A stretch of DNA of 64,000 nt from assembly GCF_021155775.2 (NCBI RefSeq), contig NC_060238.1, positions 17,398,542 to 17,462,541 of the forward strand, given 5' to 3'. The position numbers and the translations under genes are program-made. Positions 13,601 through 28,600 of this stretch are shown here, piece after piece. A model generated the notes under the pieces. The model saw nothing but the letters and a program-made list of their open reading frames with translations. It was not told the origin of the DNA and ran no database searches. The DNA is from Neodiprion pinetum. Lineage: Eukaryota > Arthropoda > Insecta > Hymenoptera > Diprionidae. Each line of letters opens with the position of its first letter. The stretch's first letter is position 1.

Positions 13601-16600
13601 CTTTCACAAAATAGATGACAAATAACATTCTTGTTTGTAATTTGAAAAAATCGAAATACAAATTACGTTTGCTTCACGTAAGTTGGTTGAAATAAAAGGC
13701 AATGTACGTCTCAACTTTGTATTCGGGACAGAATGAAACACAAATTAGATTTGTGGTTAATGTTGAACTTCGGTCTAGTTACCATATTCGCAAGTAATTA
13801 TTGATATTCTTATTCGGATCGGTCATAATTTTCAAATTTGAATGACAACCACATCAGATACAAACACAGTTTTTTATCATCTACAATTTTGCCCATCTGC
13901 ACTGGTAGTGAGAAAAAAACAATTATCTTGATATTTACGAAATAAAAATATGTACGTATTCCGTACAGATTATAATATAAATTCTCATCTAATGTACCAA
14001 GGATATTTGGAATAAGATATTTCGTGAATGTTGAAAATGCTGTGGACGAAAAAAATGCTATAGACTGATGAAAGAATTGCAAATGCGCAAATGTTTTCTT
14101 GATATTTTACTGTGACTGTGCTTCATGAACTTTTTAAAATTCCGGCGAAAGTAATACAATTTTTTTTTATCATACTGACTTACAATTAACAAGTTTAATC
14201 CAATAATCACGAAAGCGGAAACAATTAAAACCTTGGTGTTGGAATCTCAGACTTGTGGCTTTCTCATTTCCTACTTCTTAAAAATATCCTATCGAGTTTC
14301 CTGCTTGACACTCATTATCGCAATATTGTGTTGGATAAAGCGTTAGTAAAGCTCGCCACTTTCAAGTAAGCTGACGTATAAAGCTTGCAGGGCATTAAAA
14401 AGTTTGCAGAAAAGCACAAGTTTTCATTGCATTTTAAATTCGAAGAAAAAAAAAAAAAATTGATTTGCCGATATATAAATACTCTTGATTTTAAAATACA
14501 GTGCGAGAAAAGTTGCTAAGCTTTAGAGATTGTAACAACAATACAAAGCCATTTCAAACGCTGAAATGAATCAGAGGACGTATACATCGAATTGTGGGAA
14601 CTATCGCCTCAAAAACTATCTTCAGCATGGAACAGCCGATTTGAAAATAAACTCTATCTACAAATCGAATAACAACTATCCAAAATTGGACTCTGCGCCT
14701 ACTTACGTTTCGGCGATAACTATTAAAGGTCCACAGATCACGGACACAAACAAAAAATATTCCTGGCAGAAAAGCCCGACTATCAATCGCCAGTATAACA
14801 GAACCATATCTGACGAAGTGAATCACAATACGAGTGCACCTTCATGTACCACCTATCGTCAATCCGCGTCCGGAAATATACGCCCAACTCACATAACTTA
14901 CGACGACAAGCCTCGCACCACTCATGGAAACTACATTGGAAAACCATACTATAACGTAGGCAAAAATTATACCGACAAACGATTCATCAACTTTTGGCCA
15001 GCGTTTTAGGGTTCAAGTTTTGATATGGTCGCAGTTTGGATGTGTTACAGTGCATATTAACAATGAGATGCTAACGAGGGATTTTTATCTTGGTATCCAA
15101 GGTTAATGATAAAAAATATCCATAGATGTTAACATTTCAGCCCTCTGGTGGGGGCCCTACTCAGAACTATAACATTTATTGAACATACTTTGTATTATAC
15201 ATAATGCATTTGACAACAGCCAAAAACAAAAAGCGAAGAACCACTTTGGCCATCTGACACAATAATTATCGAGATCTGTAAGACAGACGACGTCTTAGGC
15301 TTACACGCAAGATATGATGTTGAATAAGAGATATTGGTTTTGTTTAAATTTAAAATGCATGAGTAGGTTCAGCGATTGACCGTAAGTGGTATCCCTGTAC
15401 GTCAAATTAGCGAGTATACCATTGGTTTTTAATTGTTTATTTTATTTTTAACGCCTATTGGTTCTTGATAATTACTAGGCCGGATGGCAAAACTGGTTCC
15501 TCGTTTTTTGTTTTTGACTGTTATCAAATGGATTTTGTATAACGTTAGTTACGTTCAATGAATGTCATAGTTGTGAGGAGAACCCTCACCAAAGGTTTGA
15601 AATGTTATCATCTATGGATGTTTTTTTATAATTAACCCTTGTTTACCACACTTCTGGAGAATCACATGCTTGACACACTGGGGTCGTTTGTACCCCAGTG
15701 AGAAAAATTCTTACGTTGAACAATAACACCCCTAGTGAGAAAAACTTATTGTCAGCAATTTCTCATAATTTTGCTTTTAGTGATTCTTAGAAGTTCAATA
15801 TGTGTTTTTCTGGATATTGTTTAGACAAGTTTTGCATTATTTCTGGAAAAATTCGAATTAATTCTCTACAGAATTTCCGACACAAACTGACCTAAGTCGA
15901 GTTCTACATTAGAATCGAATGAATTTGCAAAGGACTTCTCAAAGTCTCTACAAACCACTTTCTATTGATAATCTTTAAAACTCTGAGTTTTCATCCTTCT
16001 GACCGTTTCCGATAAAGTCAAGCTGCAGTTTAGAATCAATTTCTAGAGAATGAATATTTTTTTAGAACTTCATTTTGTACTACAAATCTGCAAGGATATG
16101 AGTTCTGGTGTTTCTGCATGTTTTTCGACGATAACATGTTATGAAAAACTAAGGAAGATTTGTAATAGAAATTATAATTTCTTGGGGAAACAGTTGAAAT
16201 TAATGGTTCTGAAATGTAAAGCCTAAAAAATCTGAACCAACGTGTCTGTGAAAGAGTATTTTCAATAAGACTACAATCATAAAAACTTTTTCAAACATTT
16301 TCAAGTAATATCAAGGTTTTTTAACAAATCCATTGAAATTAATTTACAGCATAATGCATGTAGAAGTTAAGTGTTAATTAAGCTAATTGTAAATCTAGAG
16401 AAGTTTAAAAAATATAATACTTCTTGAAAGAAAGCAAGAATATAAACAATTTCGTATTATTTTGTAATTCTTTCGTAACTATCGTTAAAATATTGACTTA
16501 TACCTCTGTTGTGTTGTTCATAGCTCGGAGAAAGAGGCTCAGGTATCAGAGCACAAGGAACAGTTCAAGATTTTAACCAGCTGAGGCAGGAATGTTTATC

Positions 16601-19600
16601 GAATGGAACACTGTTCGAAGACCCCGAGTTCCCGGCACAAGATGATTCCATATATTTTTCGAGAAGACCCGACCGCTACATCGAATGGAAACGTCCAATG
16701 GTAAGGATGAACAAATAACAAAGATTAACAAAATAAAAAATTTTTTTTTGATTTTTTATGTAAATAAGTAAATTTTTAATCTGTACATTGAATAATAACC
16801 AACGTCTTCATTTAATATTCACAAAATTTGCTTTTGTCTTTTTTACGTTGATATGTAACACCGCTGAACACGAATTTCGAGTCTGGGTTCTAGATGTCAA
16901 ATTTTTATTTCTTCCACGTAACTAATGAAAGGAAAACTAATTTTAGTAAATAATGTCTAGATTTGTAGAAACCACAACGATATTTCGGATTTTACCAAAA
17001 ATTACCTAGTTTCTCAAACATTTATTGCATGTGACAATTAAACAAACTTCAGCTTCGCATTTAAATTTTTAAATAAAAGTGATTTAAATGCGACATTGAA
17101 GTTTTTTTAAATTGTTATTTACAATAAACGATTGAGAAAATAGGTCAAATTTCTTAAAATTCAAAACATCGTTCTGGTTTCTACAAAAGGAAACTATATC
17201 TAAGACAACTAGTTTTTCTTTCATTAGTTACGTGGAAGAAATCAAAATTGGACATCTAGAACCCAGACTCAAAATTTTTGCTTGAACTTCCAATGGTGTT
17301 TCTTCGGCCCAAAATTTGGAACTTCCGATGCTGGGTTCCATCCATTGGGTCTTTCTCGCTCAATTTTCAATAGAATTAGGTTGCAGAAGATCTGGAATTC
17401 GAACTTCACTATATGGCTTTGAAATAATAATAAACCCGATGCAGTTCAATCTATAAGAGTTTTTCATCGAATTGAAAATAGAGGACAATGAACATTAATA
17501 TTTATGGCAAAAATACATAACAGGTTTCCTTTATTACGGTAGTTCACTCATCAAACTGCTAATTTGATCAATTTTAACCGGACTGAAGAGAAACCCAATG
17601 GATGAAACTACACACCAGAACTTTTCCATTTTGAACCGTAGAAACACCCCTTAAAGTTCCAGCAGAATCCGTGATCCGGAGGCCTGACACTCTCGATGTC
17701 AGTGACAGGTCACAAATTAGCGAGGCAGTGTCTCGTACCATGTATCGGAAGTCTCGATTAGTCAAGCTTGATTAAAAACTGAAATTTTTGCTTTTATTCC
17801 CATTTCGGACAACAAACAAAACATAAGCACCAGTAAAATATATAGCCCCAAGTTCATCGTTTCATGCTTCTGGCTAGCTTACCAAGATTTATTTAATCCT
17901 CAAGACTATCATATTTTAGTTTTCAATCAATCTTGATGGATAGAAATTTCAGGTAGATCGTGTATCACAAGAATTTTGTGCTGCGTTCTTTCTCCTGTTT
18001 CACCAATCAAAGACACCTATAGGTAATGAGTTCACTTATTTTCAGGAAATTGCACACGACCCACAACTATTCGTTGAGGGGTTTTCACGGTTTGATGTAC
18101 AACAGGGCGAGCTTGGTGATTGCTGGCTCATCGCAGCTGTTGCCAATCTTACACTACATCCAAATTTATTCTTTCAAATTGTACCCGAAGATCAAAGCTT
18201 CGAAGACAACTATGCAGGGATATTCCATTTCAGGTATAATTTAGCATCTGACATGTTACACCATTCATATTGCATCTAAACTGTTTGTGATCGCATATTT
18301 TCATTTACTATCCAAATCCAAATAATAATTCTATCAAGGTGCGTGGGATCTTTTTAAAGATAAACGGGTGATATTGTCTCGATGGAAAGTTGCGGAAGAA
18401 GAAAAATGTGTTTTACAAAATCTCTGGCAGTGTGTATTTGTGGATGTGCGAAGTTGGCAGTCCAAATTAAAAATTCAATAAAAATGATGTGTGTGCTAAC
18501 TCTTCCCGAATGAGTTCTGGAGTTCTCGACTATTTTCAAAAATAGTTCTGTTTAATTATTAATGAAAAATTTTGACTTTTCGAGGGGCCAACTTTACAAA
18601 GCACCCCATTTCGGAAAAAATCGAGCAAACTATTGTTTTGAACTGCTTGATATTTTTCTGAGTCTAAATATCAAAAAAATGGCAGTCTCAAAGGATTAGG
18701 TTTTCCCAATTTTCACAGCTACATGAATTCATTTTTTGATCAATCCCAGGTTTAGTAATATCCTTCAGAATTTCTAAATTCGTCAAGTTTTTTCTGAATT
18801 TATTGAATTTAAAATTTAATAAACATATTGAAAACAAGAATAGCTGCATCACCAACGTAGCCAATTTGCTATGATGACAGTTGAAGGTCCAATGTAGTAC
18901 AAAAGTTTTTCAAACGCGAAAATTTGCAGAATGTAATTACAAATCAGTATTTAATATTGTCGTAAAGATATAACAATGTCAACTATTTTTTTCAAACAGC
19001 AACTTCTTTTCGTCGTAGTTCTTTCCATTTGCTCAATATATCATCTATCATGATACATACCACGCCAGTTGATATATCTAAAACGATTTTTACCAGTACA
19101 CTTTACAAACAAATTGACAATTGATGATGTTTCTAGTAAAATAACAATTGGAATAGAAAAATTGTAGAAATTGCCAGTACTGATTTTTTCAATGTCGTTT
19201 TGGCAACGTGACTTCAAGTACTCTGGCTACTGGAGACAGCGCTCTTATTTTTTCAAATTCGTATCGCCGATTAAAAAAATCAGTAGAAAGTGTTTTATGC
19301 AATGTACGGAAAATTTTGGGGACTAAATAACTATCGGGCACTCTAGTCAACATAGCATTTTTCTCGAAATGGGGTACTTCGTGTTATTGAACCCCCCAAA
19401 AGTTATAATGGATTTTTCAGTAATAATTGAAAAGAATTATTTTTGAAAATCGTTCAGAAATCCAGAACTCTTTCGGAGAGAGTCAGCACACTCATAATTG
19501 TTAGTAAATTTTGAATTTGGATTGCCAACTTCACACATTCGTATTTGTACCAATGATAGTGAACACACATGGAATAACATCCTCATTGCGTAATAAAAAT

Positions 19601-22600
19601 GAGTCTGAGCAACTTGAAATAACACAAGCTAGGTTATCAAAAATTTGAGTAGAGTTACAGTATATATATATAAAATTTTTCAACTTTCCGATTGTGAGTG
19701 CTTTTGGGCTTACTTAGAGATATTCTTCAAAAATTCGACGGATAATGATCTCTCAAGTAGGTAAAAATCGATTGGTATAAGTACAAATGTTCGCGAATAA
19801 CTATATTTGTGCTCCATAACTATCGCAATGTAAGACTTCTTGAATGTTTTTCAGACTGTTTGTAGGGATCTGGCTAGCTATTGTAAATTGAACTCAATTA
19901 CATTATAATCAGATAAAAAAGACCAGACCTTCATCATTTTGAACGTTTTAATTTTAAAATCTTTTCTCAGATTGTTGATATGTCAGCTTGTGTTATTTGA
20001 ATTTGTTCAGAAGCATTCCTGTTTCATAGAAGGGATGTTGTTTTATTCAGGTTCACCATTATTGACACAAAAAACACTGTTGGAGGTTTATTTAACGCTT
20101 CGGTTTCCATTTACCGAAATTTTGATTTAGACGGGATGGCTCATTCACCGTAATAGGGTGCTATCAGTTTTTACAGATCGAGCAAGATATCACTTCTTTT
20201 TACCAAAATAAAAAGGTCCAAAAACTTTTTTGTATCATGCGAGTTTACGTCCAATAAATGTATTCCTGCAATGAGTGGTAATTTTGATTTTTTCAATTGC
20301 TTTCTGCACTTAGATTTTGGCAGTACGGAAGATGGGTGGATGTAGTCATAGATGATCGCCTGCCGACTAGTCAAGGGAAATTGATGTTTTTACATTCAGC
20401 TGAAAATAACGAGTTTTGGAGTGCACTGCTTGAGAAAGCCTACGCGAAGCTTCATGGTTCATATGAAGCTTTAAAGGGAGGAACGACATGTGAAGCTATG
20501 GAAGACTTTACCGGAGGAGTAACAGAGCTGTACGAAATGAATGAAACACCGCCAAACTTGTTCAATATTCTACTCAAAGCTTATGAAAGAAACTCATTAA
20601 TGGGTTGTTCACTGGAGGTAATGGACAAAAGCGAAATTTTAATCTTGTGAAGATGATCTAAACATTCACACACGAATCTTTCAGCCGGATCCAAACGTAT
20701 TAGAAGCTGAAACGCCAGAAGGTTTAATCAGAGGACATGCCTATAGTATTACACGAGTCAAGTATGTTGATATCATGACACCAAATCAAGTAGGAAAAAT
20801 TCCTTTATTGAGATTGAGGAACCCATGGGGTAACGAGGCTGAATGGAACGGACCTTGGAGTGATCAGTGAGTATATGTCATGCAAAAAATCTTGCAATGT
20901 AGATAAAAAAAATAATCTAAAAGTTATCACAGAGATACGAATTAAATTAGAGATTTTAAATAGGCTGCAAAACCTTGTGCACATTTGCATATTTTTTTTT
21001 TATGCATTCTGCCGTATTCTAAATCTATCAAAAATGTACAAATATCTGGGTTGCAACACTTCAATGAATAATACTTAGAGCGGCTATTGGAATTTAAGAT
21101 TTCTTGAGGAGGTAACCACTCCTAAAGAGAAGTGTGTACTTCGTAAAAAAATGTCCTGTGAAGTCACTTGAAGTCATCCAGTTCTTTAGAGTTTAGAAGT
21201 CCTCAAATCTGGTGTACAACCAACTAATTCGGGAATAGTTACCCCTCGGACTTTTCTTGATGTGTTAATAGCGTACAGTACTAGAATCAAAACATAGAAC
21301 GATGCATGAAGTTTTACCAATTATCGATGTGAGCGTTACAATACGAGGCCTGAAATTGAATACAAAATAACCGCGAATATTTAGCTACCCCATCAGCCAC
21401 ACAGGCGGCCGAGAATATACCATGTACTTTTCATAATCAGATTGAAGGATATAAATGAACATTATTTGTAATATTATCCCGATGAATAGATAGATAGATA
21501 GATAGATAGATTTCATATGAGATGACCACCATTGGCGTGTCACTGTTCTTCTAATGCGAACTTCAGTATTCATATGTCATAGAGATTGAGAATCAGCATA
21601 TGATCATAGTTTTGGTTAATTTCAGGCTGTATTTTTTACGGAAGTCAACCTGCAGCAATTATAGTGCAAGTGCATTGTGTTATTGTCGTGACAAACAATA
21701 AGTAATATCTGCTTCATTGTAAGAATGCCATAGTTTTTATGCTTGTAACGTTGCCAAGAAATCTGATTAACATAATTGAAATTATGTGTCCTGTAGATCA
21801 CCTGAATGGAGGTTTATTCCTGATCACGAGAAAGAGGAACTGGGATTAACATTCGATGTAGATGGTGAATTTTGGATGTCTTTACAAGATTTCAAGCATC
21901 ACTTCACACGGCTTGAGATCTGTAACTTGAATCCGGACTCTTTAACAGACAGTGATCTCAGCGCTGGTAAAAAAAAATGGGAAATGAGCATATTTGAAGG
22001 GGAATGGGTACGCGGAGTAACAGCTGGTGGATGCCGTAACTTTTTAGGTACCTTGCCAAACAATCATTACTATTGGAAAATATCATCATAACATCAGAAC
22101 CTAATTGTTCGCATTATTCTATCACCAGATACCCTAAGTGTTTAATTTCAATGGAGGCAAATCTTAATTCTTAGGGTTTCAAATTACTCATGTTGCATAA
22201 ATTATTTAAACATAAACAATAATCTACAGGTTCTACCATCCACAGGCGAAATAACTGGTCAGCCTGGTTGCATTACTTTGATTTTTTTACACCATACAGT
22301 GACAATCCCCATAATTAAAAAAGCCTATGCAAAAGATCGTTAAGTTTCAAAACCTGACGATGGATGACATTTGTTAAAGCGAATTTCTTAACTATTTTTA
22401 GAAACCTTTTGGCACAACCCCCAGTACCGTATAACATTAGAATACCCGGATGAAGATGATGACAAATGCACGGTTATCGTAGCATTGATGCAGAAAAATC
22501 GTAGGGCACAAAGACAGATGGGTGCTGATTGTCTGACAATTGGCTTTGCCATGTATCGTGTAAGTTTTAATTGGCTATGTTTGAAAAATTTGAGGAAAGT

Positions 22601-25600
22601 ATCTCACATATTGTTGGAAGAATGTGAGTAATGACTTTTCAATCCGTTTTTTTCAGCTGGAAGATCCCGACAGATTACCAAAGCCGTTAGATGTTAATTT
22701 CTTCAAGTACAACGCCTCGGTAGCTCGATCTCCGTCATTCATTAACCTTCGTGAAGTTAGCTGCCGATTCAAGTTGCCGCCTGGTGTTTACTGCATTGTT
22801 CCCAGTACTTTTGATCCGCATGAAGAAGGCGAATTCTTATTGAGAGTATTTTCTGAAAATCAGAACAACATGGAGTGAGTCATGAAAACACAGTCAATAA
22901 CGAAATTGGCAATTTTTCTGCAACTTACGAGTTAATGAAACATCAAAGATGATGCTGATTTTACATATTATATTATAGTTCTGAATTCTGATTGCAGGGA
23001 AAATGATGAACAAATTGGTATCGGCGAAGTCGATGATAGGGTATGTGATATAGAGTTTTGTTTTCTGAAATCAAATAACAACAGACGTGTATAGATTATC
23101 TAAGAACATGCATGAAAGCGTAAACAATTAACTTGAGTTGTTTGGACATTAATATTTCAATTTTAAATATTAATTGATAACGCTAACTAATCGACAAAAG
23201 AGTCACTTTTAATTTTGCTTAATATTCACTTAATATCCTCTGACTGAATATTGATCGGACAGAATCGTACTTAAGTTTTCAATTTTCTAATGTATCAAGA
23301 ATATTGCTATTACAGATAACAGTCAAATTTCCTGTTCCAGTCTATAAACCTTATAGGTGTGCAGCATACTTCACAAGTCATATGTGAATACTGCTACGTA
23401 GTGAAACACAGCCAATGCAAATCACGTAGAGACTCTGCATGTTTGTGGAAGAAATAGTAGTACTAACAATCACAAAAATATATATCTGAACAAGGCTGGT
23501 AGAAACTCATTCTGCTCACTTTCCATACGTTTTAACGAAATATGAATTTTTCTTACCTCGAAAATATTTGTTGTTTAATAAACTATCTAGGGTATTCCGC
23601 TTTTACAAACAAAAGAAAAGAGTTTAAAATGTAACACTTTTGCAATTATTACCTCACGTTATTCTAATCAGCATGAAAAGTTAGAGAATATTCCCTTATT
23701 ACACTCGCTTTGGGCCTGAAGTACTATGACAATCCAATGGAAATCTTCAGTTAAAGTCATGGAGTACTCCTACCTTTACTGACCGAGTAAAATTACCCTT
23801 TTCCTTCCTATGTTAAAGATACGATTTTCAAGGAAAAACTTTTATTTCTCAGTTCTACCAGCCCTTCGGCATTGTCAATATTATAATTGTGTGGGAACTA
23901 AGTGATATACTGTCACTAATCACTAATCACGGGTTGCACGTTTGTGTCGCTTGGCTTTTAGGTCAATAACCATGGTAAAGAAAGGCCAGAAGGGCAAGAA
24001 GATACAGTAAGTATTATTATTGAAGAGAAAGTAATTTTTAGAGGAAAGGTTATTACACAGTGACCAATTAAAATATTCGTCGAAATTTATTAAATTTCTA
24101 CTTTGCACCTTGCACGAGCACAAGAATGAGTATAACTTAGTTGAAATGTATAGATGTAACTAAAACTGATGTATAGTGTAAGTGTATACTTTGTTTTAGT
24201 TGTACTTTACACACAAGACAATCGTGATGATTTTTCCTTCAGGTAAGAGATCAGCCTGAGCCTGATAGAAACGAGGAAAAAGTACGAGAGTTCTTCAGAA
24301 AACTTGCCGGTGATGATATGGAAGTCGATTGGATGGAACTGAAAGAAATCTTGGACTTCGCTATGCGCAAAGGTTTGTATCACAGTTAATCTTTATGTAC
24401 AAAAATATTGAAAGTGTGCTTGTTGGTGGATATTCATATTGTTGAAAGGGATGATGGACTATCATTATGCATACATTATATGTATTAATCATTAAACATT
24501 AGCTGTGAAAACCTTGAAAAACTTCAAAATGCAAATCCAATGAAGTGCTGGTTAAATAATTGTTTTTTTTAAACAAATGGTAAACATCTGTGTTAAATTT
24601 GAACAGTCTTGTATTTACTAGAGATGCTCAATTGAAAAACTCATTGAAAACTGTTTGTCTTCTAATAATATTCGAAGTATTTTACAGTTACACTGCAAAA
24701 CAAACAAACCCATCCCAGTGAATGTTAAATTATTCACACTTGGATGTCTTCACAACCTACTTGAACATTTCGCATGAATTCTTCACAAAAATTTGTTTAT
24801 ACATTATTTACAGCTACATTATCATTTCATGCCCATATTTCTATTCTTTTGCTTACGCATGTACATGCCACTAAAATGCAGCCTTCTAACTTTAGTTATT
24901 TTATATATGTGGCTCGTTGTGTTTGCAAATAATTTGCTCTGTTCTCTTGATACAAACGATTCAATGCATGCTGTAAAGTTAGATGCAAATACTGTTCAGA
25001 ATGACTGAGAATAAATAACTATAAATTGTCGATAGAGAGCCATGTATATAATAATTGTGATATATGCATAAATACATTTTGATTAAATAATTGTTCATTG
25101 CATTTGAGTTCGATTGAATCCTTTAAATTATTAATTCAAACGCGGAATTTTTTTGCTATAAAAAATAATGGGAATCTTCATAGGTTTGAATAATATTTCA
25201 TTGTGTCTTGAGAATTAACGTGCGTTGCGTTTCACATATTATTAGGCACAACGGGTCTTGCTGTAGTTAATAGGGAAGGAAAATTTTTTCTACTAAGCGT
25301 GATGTTATTTGAAAGAAACGTATTGCGCCTTTAACTTTGGGTTATTTTTGCTTGTTCGATCTTTCTTCCACCTAGGTTCGCTGCATCAGATTGGTTTTTT
25401 TTCGGGTTGTGTAATTGATCGATTAATCGTATTTTGGAGTCACGGGTCCTTTCAAATGTTTTTTTTTTTTAACTTATTTTTTTTCATGTTAATCGATTAA
25501 TCATCTTTTGTTGATTGATTGTGTTATCGAGCAATCCATCAATCGATTAATTGGAAGAACAGTTAATAAAACTCTACGACCAATCGATTATTTAATAAAA

Positions 25601-28600
25601 TAATCAATTTAAGCTTACGATTAATCGATTATTTGCACAGCTCCATTTTCTATTATCTTTCTCAGATTTCTGTAAGTCAGATCAAAGTTCAACCATATGC
25701 TTCACTTTATTTACTGGTATACTGTGGGAAAACTTTATGGTAATTTGCATTGGTATCTGATCACTAAGCACAAATCACCATGCAGTTTTTCGATAGTATC
25801 CAGGTTTAAAAATGAATACAATACATACATTGTATGTACATTCATACTGTAAGGGGTATTTTAAAAAAATGCTATTACATTGTATTGACTTCTCACCTCT
25901 GAGATTTGTTTCTTTTAGTCTGAAAATGATTTTTCCAAATCAACTAATATTTTTAACAAGAGTACAAATTGACTTATTACTCCAGTTTTACTAAAATTTT
26001 GTCATGGGAAAAAGTATTAGGAACAACATCAAGATCTTTTTTTCCTCAAAATTTATTAAGGAAGTTCTGTCTTATTTATAAACTAAAATATAAATTTCAG
26101 ACATTTAAGTGCTATGCTTTTAATTCAATGTCTTAGCGTTCTTAAGACATTTTTACAAAAATTTGTAGCTAAAATTTATCGAAAACTGTATAAATAAAAA
26201 TAAGCTTGATATTACTCAAATTTTTAATCCTTTGCAGTCGCGCTTGTTAGTCATCCGATAAGAAATACGTGGTTTCTGGGAACAAAAATGACCCAGTGCG
26301 ACCGCTGAGGGTTAAGAAGATTCGTGAGAAAGATTTAGAAAAGACAATTCATAGAGGAAATCTCAAGTCCTTTGATGATTTGTTTCAAAGCTATTGTGAT
26401 CGCCTATCAATGGCTGATCAAAACATCGTAGTTGAGAATTGGGTTCGAAAGCAGTGTACCTCAGAATTTTGGGTGTCGACATTGCAACGTCTCAAAATTT
26501 GATTCAAGAACATCGTATCTCAGAATATGGTTAAAAAAACATCGTGTTTAAAAATTTGGATCGACATCATACCTGAAGTTGAAATTATACTCACATAATT
26601 TCCTAAGCTGCACCACATGATTGTTTAAAAAATATATGCTGCTAGTAAACATATGAATTCTGTTTAAGATCTAATATTTTTTCGCTAAATCAATTCTGTT
26701 AGGGCATAATTACTGTAATTATCATCCGAAATATTCCATTCCTTTTTTGTTAACTACTGTTTAAATGTAGTTCATAAAGTTAATTGAATCATATCTTTAA
26801 ATTCAATTTATAAATTAATCAAAACCCTAATTTTTTTTTAAACTGATCTATCCGGCAATGGCCCAGTGCTAAGATATGTTGGGAATGAAATCTTAACGTG
26901 GGATATGATGTTTATGAATCAAATTCCAATACAAATTTTCAAATAAATCTCTTGTATCACAGCCGTAAAGCTAGGAATCGGTGGTGAATTTTTTCATACT
27001 TGTTCGCTGAATGGTTTGGAAGCTTCTAGGGTACACAAGTGTTTGAAAAACTAAAAGCGACCATCACTCAAATCTAAATTAAGATTATGGTGATATTTAT
27101 TTAAAGTTAACGCTTGAAGTGATGATAAAGTTAATGAAACTATGTCTTAAAGCATTGGAAAAGTTACGTATTTCATGTCTTGGACATCAATTGTATGAGA
27201 TATAACTAAAGGATGTTACTTGTTCAAGAAAAGTTTGAAACCTGAGAAATTTTACATATGATCATTTCAGTCAAAGTATCAGCTATAAATTGAAAAAATT
27301 TATAAAACAACCTATAGCAAACTCGAAAAATCGTAGATTCTGAACTGAATATTCACTGTGTCTCTAGAAATTAACTTAATCACTCCTAGATTTAGAGCCA
27401 TAATACAAAATATATATTTGAAAATTGAAGTGGGTGAAAATTCTCGATTGCTGAAAATTGTCGGAATCACTCTGCATGTATATTTCATTCTACGAACGGA
27501 TAACACAGGGTTGGTACACATGTGGAAAAACTGATATAAGTCGATAAATGTTATAAATAACGCAAGAATTTCATCTCTTCAGAACAAAGTAGTTTGTATT
27601 TAGAGAAATTGAATACACATTTTTTCTGCCATTTCTTTCACATATTTTGAGCGATACAAATTCTCTAGTATTGACGATTTCTGTTGATCATCGCGTTTTA
27701 ACTTGATTACAACAGTCGATACTCAAATTAACTGTCTTGAGGTGTAATTTTGGCTGATAAAAAAGGCCATACAAAATGACAACATTGTTGTAATAATGAA
27801 TTTTTTTCTCCTACATAGAAATAAAAAGTTTTTCCAATACTTGCTTGGAAAATATAGTGTCTAACCCTCTGGCAATTGGTTTTAGTCGTCGAGAAATTTA
27901 CAATTTGCGCCGTCAGTTTATAATTTTCTAAAATAAAAGGTGCAATAATTGGGTCTAAACGTGTCAATAACTGGTACACTTATCGTAATGTTGTTCATAC
28001 AAAATAGCGATTATTGAGGAATATGCTTCTTGAAAAGCTATTGGAAAAGTCTTATTAGACGACTGGATTACCTGGGAAAGTGAGGGAATATTTAGACTCT
28101 AAAAAGAGTACAAACCCTGAATCGATGTTCTGTATAAGGTATAAATTTGTAGACTTTTAAAATACCTCTACATTATGATGTTACAAATACAATTGTTCTA
28201 GGATTCTCTTTGCACTGAATACATAGACAAATTAACGACACCTTCACTATCTAGAAAAAAAGTACCTAAATGACGCAAATCTTGTCAGAATTGATATTTG
28301 CCAGCGCGGTGGACATTAATCCAAATGTATATATGTTAATAGTCTAGCTAACTCGTAGTGTGTGTTACGCATAGAGCTACCATCATCTGCTCGACGTAGC
28401 GAGGCTCGAGCCCCAGAAATCACCCCAGGAGAAGGGTCCATTGTCGACACGCTCATCTCGTTACTCTGTGGTCTTGTTTGTAATAACGAGCAATACAATA
28501 AACCTGTAGGTAAGGTATTCTGCAAGCTACCACCTAACAGTATAGACGAAAAATTATGAATATGTGACGTCACGTTGGACTGTGAAACAAGAATTTCCGC

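Noticed and set aside
20805..20990. Minus-strand and other short frames over calpain exons
   Set aside because: Overlap well-supported calpain exons on the other strand.
28360..28560. GC-richer patch ending in AATAAA, LTR-like
   Set aside because: No second LTR, primer-binding site or retroelement frame nearby; left as unexplained intron sequence.
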